Source of the DNA: BD1-7 clade bacterium
Lineage (GTDB): Bacteria > Pseudomonadota > Gammaproteobacteria > Pseudomonadales > DT-91
Assembly: GCA_902705865.1 (NCBI GenBank)
Contig: CACSIO010000023.1
Location: forward strand, 372,943 to 414,185
Reading direction: 5' to 3'
Length of the DNA stretch: 41,243 bases
The notes under the pieces are model-generated. The model did not search any database. It saw nothing but the letters and a program-made list of their open reading frames with translations, and was not told the origin of the DNA. A program made the translations under genes and the position numbers. Below are positions 32,390-40,448 of this stretch, one piece after another (positions within the stretch are counted from its first letter, which is position 1; each line of letters starts with the position of its first letter).

Positions 32390-33778
32390 GTGAATTCCCA
32401 GATCGTTGTGCTGGCTGCCGGAAAAGGCAGCAGAATGAAATCCCACCTTCCTAAAGTTCTGCAACCCCTCGCAGGTCGCCCGTTATTGTCACACGTGATT
32501 GACAGTTGTTCGGTGTTACCCGATGCGCAATTGCATATTGTGGTAGGGCATAAGGCTGAACAAGTCCGTTCGACCATCGAGCAAGAGCTCCAAAACCCAC
32601 CCCTGATGCATTGGGTTGAACAAACAGAACAGCTCGGTACCGGTCACGCGGTACAACAAGCATTACCGGGGCTTGCTGATAATGGCATAGCTTTGCTGTT
32701 ATGCGGTGATGTACCGCTAATATCAGCAACAACGTTGTTAAAACTGTTTGAAAAAGTATCAGACACGAACATGGCGTTATTAACGATCGAATTAGATAAC
32801 CCCTTCGGTTTTGGCCGAATTGTTCGTGATGACAATGGTGATGTGTGTCAGATCGTTGAACAGAAAGATGCCAACGAATCTATTCAGGCAATCGGTGAAA
32901 TTAACACCGGTATGATGGCGATCAAGACATCGCATCTGAAACAACTGTTACCACAGATCTCAAATGACAACGCTCAGCAAGAGTACTATCTAACTGATTT
33001 AATAAGCCTTTGTGTTGAGAATGGAATTGGTGTTGAAGCAGTACAAACGAATGACGAAATTGAAGTCATGGGCATTAATGATAAAGTCCAACTGGCTTCG
33101 CTCGAGCGCGCCTTTCAGTATCGTCAAGCCGAAGCTCTGATGCGTGAAGGTGTCACCATGGCCGATCCGTCACGCTTTGATCTGCGTGGACAATTGACGG
33201 TAGGTATGGACGTTTTTATCGATATCAACTGTGTCTTTGAAGGCTGGGTTGAGTTACAAGACGGCGTCACTATCGGTGCGAACTGCATCATTGGTTCTCC
33301 AGGCGCACAAGTGACGATTAAAGCCGGGACTGAAATCAAGCCGAATTCAATGGTTGAAGCAGCGCACATCGATGAAAGCTGTACTGTCGGTCCATATGCA
33401 CGGTTGCGCCCTGGCACAGTACTCAAATCCGGTGCAAAGATTGGTAATTTTGTCGAAACCAAAAAGTCGGTTGTTGGCAAAGGCTCGAAGGTCAATCACT
33501 TGACCTATGTGGGTGACACTCAAATTGGTGAATCCGCCAATATTGGCGCTGGCACGATTACCTGTAATTACGATGGTGTGAACAAATCTGCAACCATTAT
33601 CGGTGATAATGCGTTTATTGGTTCTAACAGTTCGTTAGTTGCTCCAGTAGAGATTGGCGCAGGTGCGACAGTCGGTGCCGGTTCAACAATTACGCAGAAT
33701 ATAGAAGATGGCGCCCTCGCCGTAGCGCGTGGACGACAGAAGAATATCCCGAATTGGCCCAGACCGAGGAAGAAGTAA
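32390..33778 (+). CDS. glmU: Bifunctional UDP-GlcNAc pyrophosphorylase / GlcN-1-P acetyltransferase
   Basis: Acetylates glucosamine-1-phosphate and then joins it to UTP, giving UDP-GlcNAc for peptidoglycan and LPS. The 462-residue protein has the nucleotidyltransferase loop L-A-A-G-K-G-S-R-M-K-S near the N-terminus (Ser replaces the common Thr) and L-P-K-V-L. The C-terminal half is a left-handed beta-helix of hexapeptide repeats (about 260-450) with V-G-P-Y-A-R-L-R-P-G-T and N-Y-D-G. The start is GTG at 32390. glmS begins immediately after the stop, so two steps of the same pathway are coupled. Confidence 0.96.
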   Translation: MNSQIVVLAAGKGSRMKSHLPKVLQPLAGRPLLSHVIDSCSVLPDAQLHIVVGHKAEQVRSTIEQELQNPPLMHWVEQTEQLGTGHAVQQALPGLADNGIALLLCGDVPLISATTLLKLFEKVSDTNMALLTIELDNPFGFGRIVRDDNGDVCQIVEQKDANESIQAIGEINTGMMAIKTSHLKQLLPQISNDNAQQEYYLTDLISLCVENGIGVEAVQTNDEIEVMGINDKVQLASLERAFQYRQAEALMREGVTMADPSRFDLRGQLTVGMDVFIDINCVFEGWVELQDGVTIGANCIIGSPGAQVTIKAGTEIKPNSMVEAAHIDESCTVGPYARLRPGTVLKSGAKIGNFVETKKSVVGKGSKVNHLTYVGDTQIGESANIGAGTITCNYDGVNKSATIIGDNAFIGSNSSLVAPVEIGAGATVGAGSTITQNIEDGALAVARGRQKNIPNWPRPRKK

Positions 33779-35608
33779 ATGTGTGGGATCGTAGGAGCGG
33801 TTGCAAACCGTAATGTCAGCAAAATATTGCTCGAAGGCCTGAAACGACTGGAATACCGGGGTTACGATTCCGCTGGCTTGGCTGTGGTCGATGATCAAGG
33901 CGCACTAGCAGTTTGTAAACGCCAGGGCAAAGTCGTTAACCTTGAACATGCCGTTGAAGAAAACAACGTAGTCGGCCATACCGGTATTGCACATACCCGC
34001 TGGGCAACACACGGCAAGCCAAGCCAAAAGAACGCGCACCCTCATGCATCTGCAGCGCGTGTTGCAGTCGTGCACAATGGCATCATTGAGAACTTCGCAC
34101 AATTACGTGAACAGTTGGAAGAATCGGGTTATCACTTTGAATCTGATACTGATACAGAGGTCATCGTTCACTTACTGCATCAAGAATTATCAGAAGGGCA
34201 TAACCTGTTAGCTTCAGTGCAACGGGTTATACCAAAGCTTGAAGGCGCTTACGGTCTTGCAACATTCTCGATAGATAATCCAAGCACGGTTGTTGTGGCG
34301 CGAAGCGGTAGCCCATTAGTGATTGGTGTAGGCATCGAAGAGAACTTTATTGCATCCGATCAACTAGCGTTGCGTCAGGTTACCGATCAGTTTGTTTATC
34401 TAGAAGAGGGCGATATCGCCGAAGTACGTGTCGACGGTTTTGAGATCTATCAAGATGGCACTCAAGTCGAGCGCGAAAAGGTCCAGATTACCGCTGCGGC
34501 AGATTCAGCAGACAAAGGCGAGTTTCGCCATTTTATGCTGAAAGAAATCTATGAACAGTCGGCTGTTATCAAAGACACATTACAAGGCCGAATCAATCAG
34601 ACCGACATTGTTGAACAAGCGTTTGGTGCTGATGCCAAATATGCATTGGAAAATGTAAAAGCGGTTCAGATTGTTGCCTGTGGCACGAGCTACCATGCAG
34701 CAACTGTGGCGAAATATTGGATAGAGCAGTACGCCAATATTGTTTGTCGTGTAGAAGTGGCTAGTGAATTCCGTTATCGCAAAGTTGTTGTTCAACCAAA
34801 CACCTTGTTACTAACAATTTCTCAATCGGGTGAAACAGCAGATACGTTAGCTGCTTTGCGATTAGCAAAAACGTTAGGTTATATCTCAACGATGACTGTC
34901 TGCAATGTTGCACAGAGTTCTTTGGTTAGAGAATCTGATATCGCATTGATGACTCACGCCGGACCTGAAATCGGTGTTGCATCGACTAAAGCGTTTACGA
35001 CACAGTTAACGGCGTTGTTACTTCTTACCGTTTATCTTGCTAAGCATAACGGCATGAAGGCTGAAGAAGTTAAAGACATCGTTGAACAATTACATCGTTT
35101 ACCTGAGTTGATTGATCAGGCCATTGAGCTAAACGATACCATCGAAAGTGTCTTTGAGAGCTTTGCGGATAAACATCACGCTTTATTCCTCGGTCGCGGC
35201 ATTATGTATCCGGTAGCAATGGAAGGCGCGTTGAAGCTCAAAGAAATTTCTTATATTCACGCCGAAGCATACCCTGCCGGTGAGTTGAAGCATGGTCCAT
35301 TAGCGTTGGTTGATGACAACATGCCTGTTGTGGCTGTTGCTCCGAATGATGAACTGCTGGAAAAACTGAAATCCAACCTGGAAGAAGTTCAGGCGCGCGG
35401 TGGCCGTTTGTTTGTATTTGCTGACCAACATGTTGAGTTTGCATCGTCAGAAGATGTCGAGCTGATTAAGCTGCCTAATATTCCGGAAATATTGGCACCG
35501 ATTATCTTTACGATCCCGCTGCAGTTGCTGTCGTATCATGTTGCCTTGTTGAAAGGAACGGATGTTGACCAGCCACGCAACTTGGCAAAATCAGTAACGG
35601 TAGAGTAA
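33779..35608 (+). CDS. glmS: Glucosamine-fructose-6-phosphate aminotransferase (isomerizing)
   Basis: First enzyme of hexosamine synthesis: fructose-6-phosphate plus glutamine gives glucosamine-6-phosphate. The 609-residue product (family ~609) begins M-C-G-I-V-G-A, exposing the catalytic Cys after Met removal. [19 protein letters not shown] and H-N-G-I-I-E-N belong to the glutaminase half. Two SIS sugar-binding domains follow ([15 protein letters not shown]) and the tail is [13 protein letters not shown]. There is no spacer after glmU, hence no room for a glmS ribozyme; a GAGGAAG ribosome binding site lies within glmU. Confidence 0.97.
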   Translation: MCGIVGAVANRNVSKILLEGLKRLEYRGYDSAGLAVVDDQGALAVCKRQGKVVNLEHAVEENNVVGHTGIAHTRWATHGKPSQKNAHPHASAARVAVVHNGIIENFAQLREQLEESGYHFESDTDTEVIVHLLHQELSEGHNLLASVQRVIPKLEGAYGLATFSIDNPSTVVVARSGSPLVIGVGIEENFIASDQLALRQVTDQFVYLEEGDIAEVRVDGFEIYQDGTQVEREKVQITAAADSADKGEFRHFMLKEIYEQSAVIKDTLQGRINQTDIVEQAFGADAKYALENVKAVQIVACGTSYHAATVAKYWIEQYANIVCRVEVASEFRYRKVVVQPNTLLLTISQSGETADTLAALRLAKTLGYISTMTVCNVAQSSLVRESDIALMTHAGPEIGVASTKAFTTQLTALLLLTVYLAKHNGMKAEEVKDIVEQLHRLPELIDQAIELNDTIESVFESFADKHHALFLGRGIMYPVAMEGALKLKEISYIHAEAYPAGELKHGPLALVDDNMPVVAVAPNDELLEKLKSNLEEVQARGGRLFVFADQHVEFASSEDVELIKLPNIPEILAPIIFTIPLQLLSYHVALLKGTDVDQPRNLAKSVTVE

Positions 35609-35627
35609 CTATCTGCCGACAAAGTAC

Positions 35628-35650
35628 CGATAGTTAGATTCTAACTATCG
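35628..35650. repeat. 11-bp perfect inverted repeat after glmS
   Basis: CGATAGTTAGA and TCTAACTATCG are separated by a single T. A third copy of the TAACTATC core overlaps the glmS stop (35606-35613). The very short centre suits a DNA-binding site or a tight hairpin; the true terminator lies just downstream. Confidence 0.6.
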
Positions 35651-35657
35651 ACAGAAG

Positions 35658-35703
35658 AACCTCTGTTGTTAGCCAATGCTGGGCTGGTGATAGAGGTTTT
35701 TTT
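35658..35703 (+). terminator. Intrinsic terminator of glmUS
   Basis: AACCTCT (35658-35664) pairs with AGAGGTT (35692-35698), with a nested AGCC/GGCT stem (35671-35674/35682-35685) and wobble pairs between, followed by seven Ts (35697-35703). Confidence 0.8.
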
Positions 35704-35860
35704 GTATCATAAGAAAGTAAATGAATGCTATTTTGAAGCGCTGATTTTCCGAACAAAAATTTCGGGTTACCAATGTTGTGCGCTTGAATAATGCGCGATG
35801 GAGGCCCCTGATTTCTGTAGAAACCAAGAGCCACTTTTCAAATTATCGTGCTCGTATTTA

Positions 35861-36859
35861 CTACAATGATAGCTGCCAGCCAAACGTCAGGCCCTGCTCT
35901 GTTGCTAGCTGCGGCCCGTTTAGATCTTGATATACCGGTGCGGTATATTCCAACGCCAAGCGGTTGCCAACGGGTAGCACAAAATTAAAGCCGATCGCGC
36001 CAGAGAACATTTGGCCACCGCGTAGGTCAGTACGCGCAGTTGGAATAACGGCTGGATTCAAACGCTTGTCTTGGCCGTTAATATCTCCCCAGTAGTCATA
36101 GGCCAGCCGAATAGACCCACTGACCCACGATGCAAAGGGCACGGCAAACCAGGATTGTGCCTTATAACGATTACCGAGGCGATAACCGCGATTGTTGGTG
36201 CCGGTTCTCAGTGTGGCAATAAACTGCGCGCCAAATGAAAAGTCGTCATGCAACGCGCTGTAGGTGAACCCCGGCATCAGATCATAGGTGCCGGAGCCTA
36301 GCTGCATGGGGTAGGGAAGCACAACCTTGCCCATGGGTGTGATACCGTCTTCGTTGATAGATCCGGTCGGGAAGCTAGTGCCAAAGTTAAAGTGAAAGCG
36401 GTCGCGGCCGTTATCCATCACTTTATACAAAGCTTGTGCCTTGATGTCGCCGATACCACTGGTTTCTGTACGAAACTCTGCACCCATACGAGTCACATGA
36501 TCCATGGTCATATCAAGGTAGGGAATCATTAACGCCCACGTCAGGTCGTCTGAGCTAGCGTACATGGCACCAAACATATGCATGGTCATGTCCATCTTGA
36601 TGGGAGAGACCATAAAATCTTCGAGTACGCGGTCTGTGGAGACCTTCTTAGTACCGGTCTGATTGCCATCCATTTGCATGTACATCGCACGGTAGGAGAA
36701 CATCCACTCGCCTTCATTGTGCGTGTGATCGCCCATAACATCGATGGGGGCATGGCTATCTGGGCGGGAGGTATCCCATTCATGGGCAACGGCGGTGGTT
36801 GCAGAAACAGCCATGGTCAGGCCAACCCCGATAGTGGAAACGGTTTTTGTAAAAGACAT
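35861..36859 (-). CDS. Met/His-rich outer-membrane beta-barrel protein, phenol MetA-degradation-like 'transporter' family
   Basis: Predicted exported outer-membrane protein of unknown substrate. ATG 36859 gives a clear signal peptide (M-S-F-T-K-T-V..., hydrophobic to about residue 20, likely cut after A-V-A at 25) and 332 residues; the frame is open 26 codons further but that part is not signal-like. After cleavage, H-E-W-D...H-A-P-I-D-V-M-G-D-H-T-H is followed by many Met pairs (Y-M-Q-M, K-M-D-M-T-M-H-M, L-D-M-T-M-D-H). The rest alternates polar and hydrophobic residues with Gly/aromatic turns like a barrel. I recall this pattern from COG4313-like 'transporter' proteins. Met and His clusters suggest copper or another soft metal, by inference only. 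It diverges from a RegB-type kinase and shares a RegA-type box with it. Confidence 0.75.
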   Translation of the reverse strand: MSFTKTVSTIGVGLTMAVSATTAVAHEWDTSRPDSHAPIDVMGDHTHNEGEWMFSYRAMYMQMDGNQTGTKKVSTDRVLEDFMVSPIKMDMTMHMFGAMYASSDDLTWALMIPYLDMTMDHVTRMGAEFRTETSGIGDIKAQALYKVMDNGRDRFHFNFGTSFPTGSINEDGITPMGKVVLPYPMQLGSGTYDLMPGFTYSALHDDFSFGAQFIATLRTGTNNRGYRLGNRYKAQSWFAVPFASWVSGSIRLAYDYWGDINGQDKRLNPAVIPTARTDLRGGQMFSGAIGFNFVLPVGNRLALEYTAPVYQDLNGPQLATEQGLTFGWQLSL

Positions 36860-36892
36860 AACGCAGTGGCTCGGTTTGTAATTTTGCGCGAT

Positions 36893-36898
36893 AGTATA
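36893..36898 (-). promoter_or_regulatory. Likely -10 element of the outer-membrane protein gene
   Basis: TATACT on the minus strand, with no usable -35 at 17 bases. The RegA-type palindrome (36920-36936) takes the -35 place, its centre about 42 bases upstream of the inferred start near 36886, as expected of an activator-dependent promoter. Confidence 0.45.
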
Positions 36899-36919
36899 CA
36901 AAACCCTGACAAAACCGAG

Positions 36920-36936
36920 TGCGACATAATGTCGCA
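36920..36936. promoter_or_regulatory. RegA/PrrA-type response-regulator binding site
   Basis: TGCGACATAATGTCGCA: 6-bp perfect inverted arms with a 5-base spacer. It fits the published RegA/PrrA/RegR family pattern GCGNC-Nx-GNCGC at all defined positions. It lies between the outer-membrane protein gene and the kinase gene, and the regulator of that family is encoded two genes to the right. For the kinase it would also overlap the -35 region if CATAAT at 36954-36959 is its -10. Confidence 0.75.
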
Positions 36937-36970
36937 TTGTTATTCCTATATCGCATAATAAACTGACCTA

Positions 36971-38191
36971 ATGTTCTTACTTCGTCGTGATTCCGCGTTT
37001 ACTGACCCCAGACAAGTGCTTCGTTTGCTGTCATGGCTGCGATTGGCTGCATTTCTTGTGGTGATGAGCCTGTTGGCTATTGCGCAATGGGCGGGTATCG
37101 ACGCCTTACAAGACGCTATTCATTGGCGTTGGATATTTGTCGGTCTGCTGTTAAGCATCCTGCTCAGCGGCGTCAGCATGATGCTGCGCAATACCTTGAT
37201 TGATAATCGGCTGCTATATGCCGTTATCTTATTGGATATTCTGGCGTGGTTTCTCCTACTCAACGCCAGTGGCGGCTCAGTAAACCCGGCGGTTAGTTAT
37301 TTGCTGGTCTTATTGTCGATCGCGGCGCTGTCTCTGTCGATCTCCCAGTCAGTTACCTTGCTCATTGTTATCATGGCGTTTTACACGCTGATGATGCAGC
37401 ACCAACCGGCAGAAGGGCACCAGCATATGTTTGGTTGGCACCTCTGGGGCATGTGGTTGTTGTTTCTGCTCAATGCGTTGGTGATGTTGGTAGTGATCGA
37501 GTTATTAATTCACAAGCTGGCACAAAAAGACCAAGCCATTGCGCGATATAAAGAAAATACCGTGCGTTCTGAGCAGCTAGTAATGATGGGCACAATGGCA
37601 GCAAACATTACCCATGAATTGGGTACGCCATTATCAACCATTGCCATGTTAACAGCAGAACATGACAACGAGGACGCCGATCTTATTCGTGAGCAAGTTG
37701 AGCGGTGTAAGCAGGCATTGGGTCAGTTAAAAGCATTGGGTGATGATCAGCAGGCGAGCCAGTCTCTGGATAGTTCGGTATTTTTCGAACGCCTACGGCA
37801 GGAGTTACTGCTGATACAGCCGGGCGTAGCACTCACAATCGATGATCAGCTACAGCAACCTTTTCGGGTAAGTTTGTTGTTGAACCAAGCGTTATTGGCA
37901 TTACTAAACAATGCTTCTGATGCGTGTAGCAGTATTGTGACATTGTCTGCTTTTGAACAAGGCGGCCGTTGTGTGCTGACGATTACTCATGACGGTGATG
38001 GCATTAGCGAAGCACTCATTGAGCAGCTGGGCCTCACGCGTGTAGCTTCGGCGAAAAATGGCTTAGGCATTGGCTACTACCTGGCCAATGCCTCGATTGA
38101 ACGCCTTGGCGGCACGTTGACGATTCGCAACTTGGATGTTGGTGTTGAAACCCGCGTGTTATTTAACCGTGAGGCGCTGATTGATGGCTAA
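36971..38191 (+). CDS. RegB/PrrB/RoxS-type redox-sensing histidine kinase
   Basis: Predicted inner-membrane sensor kinase responding to redox or respiratory state, phosphorylating the regulator encoded next. The 406-residue protein has six hydrophobic segments in residues 20-180. The H-box is N-I-T-H-E-L-G-T-P-L-S-T (H215), almost exactly the RegB form. N-box-like N-N-A-S-D-A is at 313-318, G1 D-G-D-G-I-S at 341-346 and G2 G-L-G-I-G-Y-Y near 364. A G-G-S-V-N-P segment (101-106) corresponds to the RegB quinone-binding box G-G-x-x-N-P-F but ends in Ala. C246, in V-E-R-C-K-Q-A, is placed like the redox-active Cys of RegB. The start is ATG 36971 with a weak ribosome binding site. Confidence 0.92.
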   Translation: MFLLRRDSAFTDPRQVLRLLSWLRLAAFLVVMSLLAIAQWAGIDALQDAIHWRWIFVGLLLSILLSGVSMMLRNTLIDNRLLYAVILLDILAWFLLLNASGGSVNPAVSYLLVLLSIAALSLSISQSVTLLIVIMAFYTLMMQHQPAEGHQHMFGWHLWGMWLLFLLNALVMLVVIELLIHKLAQKDQAIARYKENTVRSEQLVMMGTMAANITHELGTPLSTIAMLTAEHDNEDADLIREQVERCKQALGQLKALGDDQQASQSLDSSVFFERLRQELLLIQPGVALTIDDQLQQPFRVSLLLNQALLALLNNASDACSSIVTLSAFEQGGRCVLTITHDGDGISEALIEQLGLTRVASAKNGLGIGYYLANASIERLGGTLTIRNLDVGVETRVLFNREALIDG

Positions 38192-38735
38192 TATGGCTGA
38201 AAACGAAGCACTTGTTGTTGTGTTGCTAGAAGATGATGTTAGTTACGGTGGTGTTGCCAAGCGTTTGTTAGAAAAACGCGGGCACGAGGTTTTTTGGGCC
38301 GAAGATTTGACCGGCTTGAACCATATTCTGAAGCAAGTTACTGATGCTGACATGGTGTTACTGGATTTAAAACTAGCTAACACAACATCTCTGGATAGTG
38401 TTGCTACGGTGCGTCGGCACTATCCTCACGCCCGTATTTTTATGGTGACGGCGTATGCCAGTATTGCGACCACAGTAGAAGCGATTAAACGCGGTGCTGA
38501 TGATTACTTGCCTAAGCCGATAACCATTGATGAAATCTTGCAGGCGTACTACGGCGAAAAGGAATCCGAACCTTCCGTTAATACCAAACCGATATCACCG
38601 AAACGGTTAGAGTGGGAGCATATTCAACGGGTGTTGCAGGAAAACAACGGCAATATTAGTCGCACCGCCGAACAACTCAATATGCATCGACGTACGCTTC
38701 AACGAAAACTTCAGAAAAAGCCGGTAGACGAATAG
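38184..38735 (+). CDS. RegA/PrrA/RoxR-type response regulator
   Basis: DNA-binding partner of the preceding kinase. From ATG 38184 it has 183 residues; the ATG overlaps the kinase stop (8 bases), so translation is coupled. TTG 38181 and ATG 38193 are alternatives. The receiver domain has acidic residues E16-D17-D18, phospho-acceptor D61 in V-L-L-D-L-K, T89 and K111. The C-terminal Fis-type helix-turn-helix, with I-S-R-T-A-E-Q-L-N-M-H-R-R-T-L-Q-R-K-L (158-176), is the hallmark of RegA/ActR/PrrA. The family balances respiration, redox and often terminal oxidases; targets here are inferred only from the palindrome at 36920. Confidence 0.93.
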   Translation: MANMAENEALVVVLLEDDVSYGGVAKRLLEKRGHEVFWAEDLTGLNHILKQVTDADMVLLDLKLANTTSLDSVATVRRHYPHARIFMVTAYASIATTVEAIKRGADDYLPKPITIDEILQAYYGEKESEPSVNTKPISPKRLEWEHIQRVLQENNGNISRTAEQLNMHRRTLQRKLQKKPVDE

Positions 38736-39558
38736 ACCTTCAACAGAACTTGCGCTAACTACATCGTCTGCACATCATTAAATTTCGATGCTGCGATTAT
38801 TTTTCGAAAATATATTTAAGTATATTAATGGTGTTAGTAAACCTAATAATAATCATTAGGTTATATCTCTCTACTTGTTCTTATCTAGAACAACAAACAC
38901 GTTGTTGACCCTGTCTGATGGATGTCATTAAAAAATATAATTACATTATTAGTTGTTTTTATTTTTTCATTGCTGCTTAAATAACCCCAACTAGAGTATA
39001 TAAAATACTAGAAAGCACTGATTTTTAATGACGTACTGCTCGTCGTTAATGGCGATTGATATATTGCAGTTAGCCTTTGCATTGGACTTTTACACATCGA
39101 TTTGCATTTTTGAATCCGGGAGTGAAGGCAGTCGTGAGACATTAATCTAGCGTAGCTAGGAGCAATAGAAGTGTCTAAGTGAATTTTATATGAAAATTTT
39201 TCCGTAACTATAATATATGGACTATATAATAAACGTTAGATTCATGATGAGCGGAATCATGTTGTTTAACGATCACCATGTAAAATATTAAGTCGATAGA
39301 TAACGCATAAACCATTAAGTATCTGAGCGTGATTTTTTATGATGTATTACATTTTTTATCACGATAATTACATCGTAGTATCCAGTACAGAATGATTGGC
39401 AAAAATCGGTAAAGGGATTTTTTGCGTGATATTGCGCCTCGTGGGAAGTGCGCATGTAGATAGTTGTGCAAGTGCTATAGCAATGTTGGTTGTCTTCTTT
39501 TATCTATGTGATAGCAGTCAATGGGGGTAATGTAATTGCGGTTGTTTGAGAGTTCGTT
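38736..39558. other. 823-base AT-rich non-coding region with several inverted repeats
   Basis: No open frame of useful length on either strand. Inverted repeats: AACCTAAT/ATTAGGTT (38840-38862), TTGTTCT/AGAACAA (38875-38893), CATGAT/ATCATG (39243-39261), a nested imperfect palindrome GTGAT...ATGT-att-ACAT...ATCAC (39329-39362) and ACGAT-N6-ATCGT (39361-39376). Two TATAAT hexamers (39209-39214, 39225-39230) have no clear -35. The segment may hold the promoter, operators and a long 5' leader or small RNA for the small-protein array that follows. A 40-codon frame (39028-39150) is too weak to call. Confidence 0.6.
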
Positions 39559-40038
39559 ATGGCTAACGTATTGTTTTTGAATGCCACGGTGTACCAGCTT
39601 GCTATTAATTTAAATAACGCACTTCAGAACCAAGTATTAGATACACCGATGTGCTTGAGTACTCCGGTGAGTCATACCCGTCGTGCCGCAAGCAGTGTTC
39701 ACCTTATGGAAGTAGGTGTTGACAGTAATGCTCAGCTGGTTGGCAGCTCATTATCTATCGCAGCAAATCCGGGTAAGGATATTTTTGGCGGTAATTCATC
39801 GGATAACATTGTGGTTGTTTTCTATGAATCCTCGGATAGACCTTGTTTGTTTAACATTAAGTCTAGCGTTAGTACTGTATTGAATTTATACCTTTATGTG
39901 TTGGGTGACACTATCGCTGCGTGTGATCAGAGCGGCATCAGTGCAGATATTACCGTTACCAAACTTAGCGATGCAGAAGCTGCACAGTTAGTTGTTCAGA
40001 TGGGGATACCATCACACACGTTTACTCCGTTGAAATAG
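39559..40038 (+). CDS. Small beta-rich protein of unknown function, paralogue A of tandem array
   Basis: Not recognised as a known family. The 159-residue product has no signal peptide or transmembrane helix and starts M-A-N-V-L-F-L-N-A-T. Its C-terminal core reads I-K-S-S-V-S-T-V-L-N-L-Y-L-Y-V-L-G-D-T-I, then D-Q-S-G-I-S-A-D-I. The same pattern recurs in the genes at 40449 and 40888. Alternating hydrophobic positions suggest a single beta-sandwich domain. Relative to its neighbours it has about 30 extra residues in the first half and a short tail. The ribosome binding site is weak (GAGAG). It is the first gene after the 823-base leader and so probably the operon head. Confidence 0.75.
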   Translation: MANVLFLNATVYQLAINLNNALQNQVLDTPMCLSTPVSHTRRAASSVHLMEVGVDSNAQLVGSSLSIAANPGKDIFGGNSSDNIVVVFYESSDRPCLFNIKSSVSTVLNLYLYVLGDTIAACDQSGISADITVTKLSDAEAAQLVVQMGIPSHTFTPLK

Positions 40039-40064
40039 CTGTTGAATCAAAAAAGGATTATTTG

Positions 40065-40406
40065 ATGAGCTCTACCATTCGTTTTGTAAATTGGATGCCT
40101 GAATCCGTTACACCAGTACTTAATCAATCGATGCTATCAGACTTAAAAACATCAACGGCGGCGCATAGTTATTTTCCCTATTCCATGTCTGTGCCTCGTC
40201 AGCCAGATCAACCTCCTTCTGCGGGCGTGTGGGGTAATACAAATAATCTTGTTGTTAAGTCTGGCGGAAAATCGCAGATCTACAACAATCTGACCGAACC
40301 CGAAAACAGCGCACCAAATCAAGAATTGATACTGTGGGTATTCCCCGATTTTGTCATTTTTTCTCAATTTGAGAAACAACTCGGAGAAAAGGTTTTTCCG
40401 GGATAA
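40065..40406 (+). CDS. Small protein of unknown function, divergent member B of tandem array
   Basis: Unrecognised 113-residue product, start M-S-S-T-I-R-F-V-N-W, with an AAAAGGA ribosome binding site; TTG 40062 is an unlikely alternative. No signal peptide or membrane segment. It keeps the F-x-N near the N-terminus and a late N-x-x-N-L-V-V ... Y ... L-I-L-W-V-F-P-D-F-V-I stretch that lines up loosely with the L-x-L-Y-x-F-x-D-T-I core of its neighbours. It is shorter, Pro-rich in the middle (R-Q-P-D-Q-P-P) and lacks the D-Q-x-G tail. It is probably a diverged paralogue or a partner of different function. Confidence 0.65.
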   Translation: MSSTIRFVNWMPESVTPVLNQSMLSDLKTSTAAHSYFPYSMSVPRQPDQPPSAGVWGNTNNLVVKSGGKSQIYNNLTEPENSAPNQELILWVFPDFVIFSQFEKQLGEKVFPG

Positions 40407-40448
40407 ACCAACGGCCAAATGGCCTTAATTAGCAAAAGGAAATGAACT

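Noticed and set aside
33776..33781. Possible glmS ribozyme/riboswitch
   Set aside because: glmS starts immediately after the glmU stop, leaving no leader, and the ribozyme is typical of Firmicutes.
35634..35834. 66-codon minus-strand frame between glmS and the outer-membrane protein gene
   Set aside because: It overlaps the glmS terminator and the 11-bp palindrome and shows no family features.
36860..36937. Upstream extension of the outer-membrane protein gene
   Set aside because: It would put 26 residues before a clear signal peptide and would cover the regulator-binding palindrome.
39028..39150. 40-codon open frame with a hydrophobic middle in the 823-base gap
   Set aside because: No ribosome binding site, no recognisable family, and such a short frame is expected by chance in AT-rich DNA.
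39434..39454. Pair of GCGC motifs before the small-protein array as a possible second RegA-type site
   Set aside because: They are direct repeats and do not fit the inverted GCGNC-N-GNCGC pattern.
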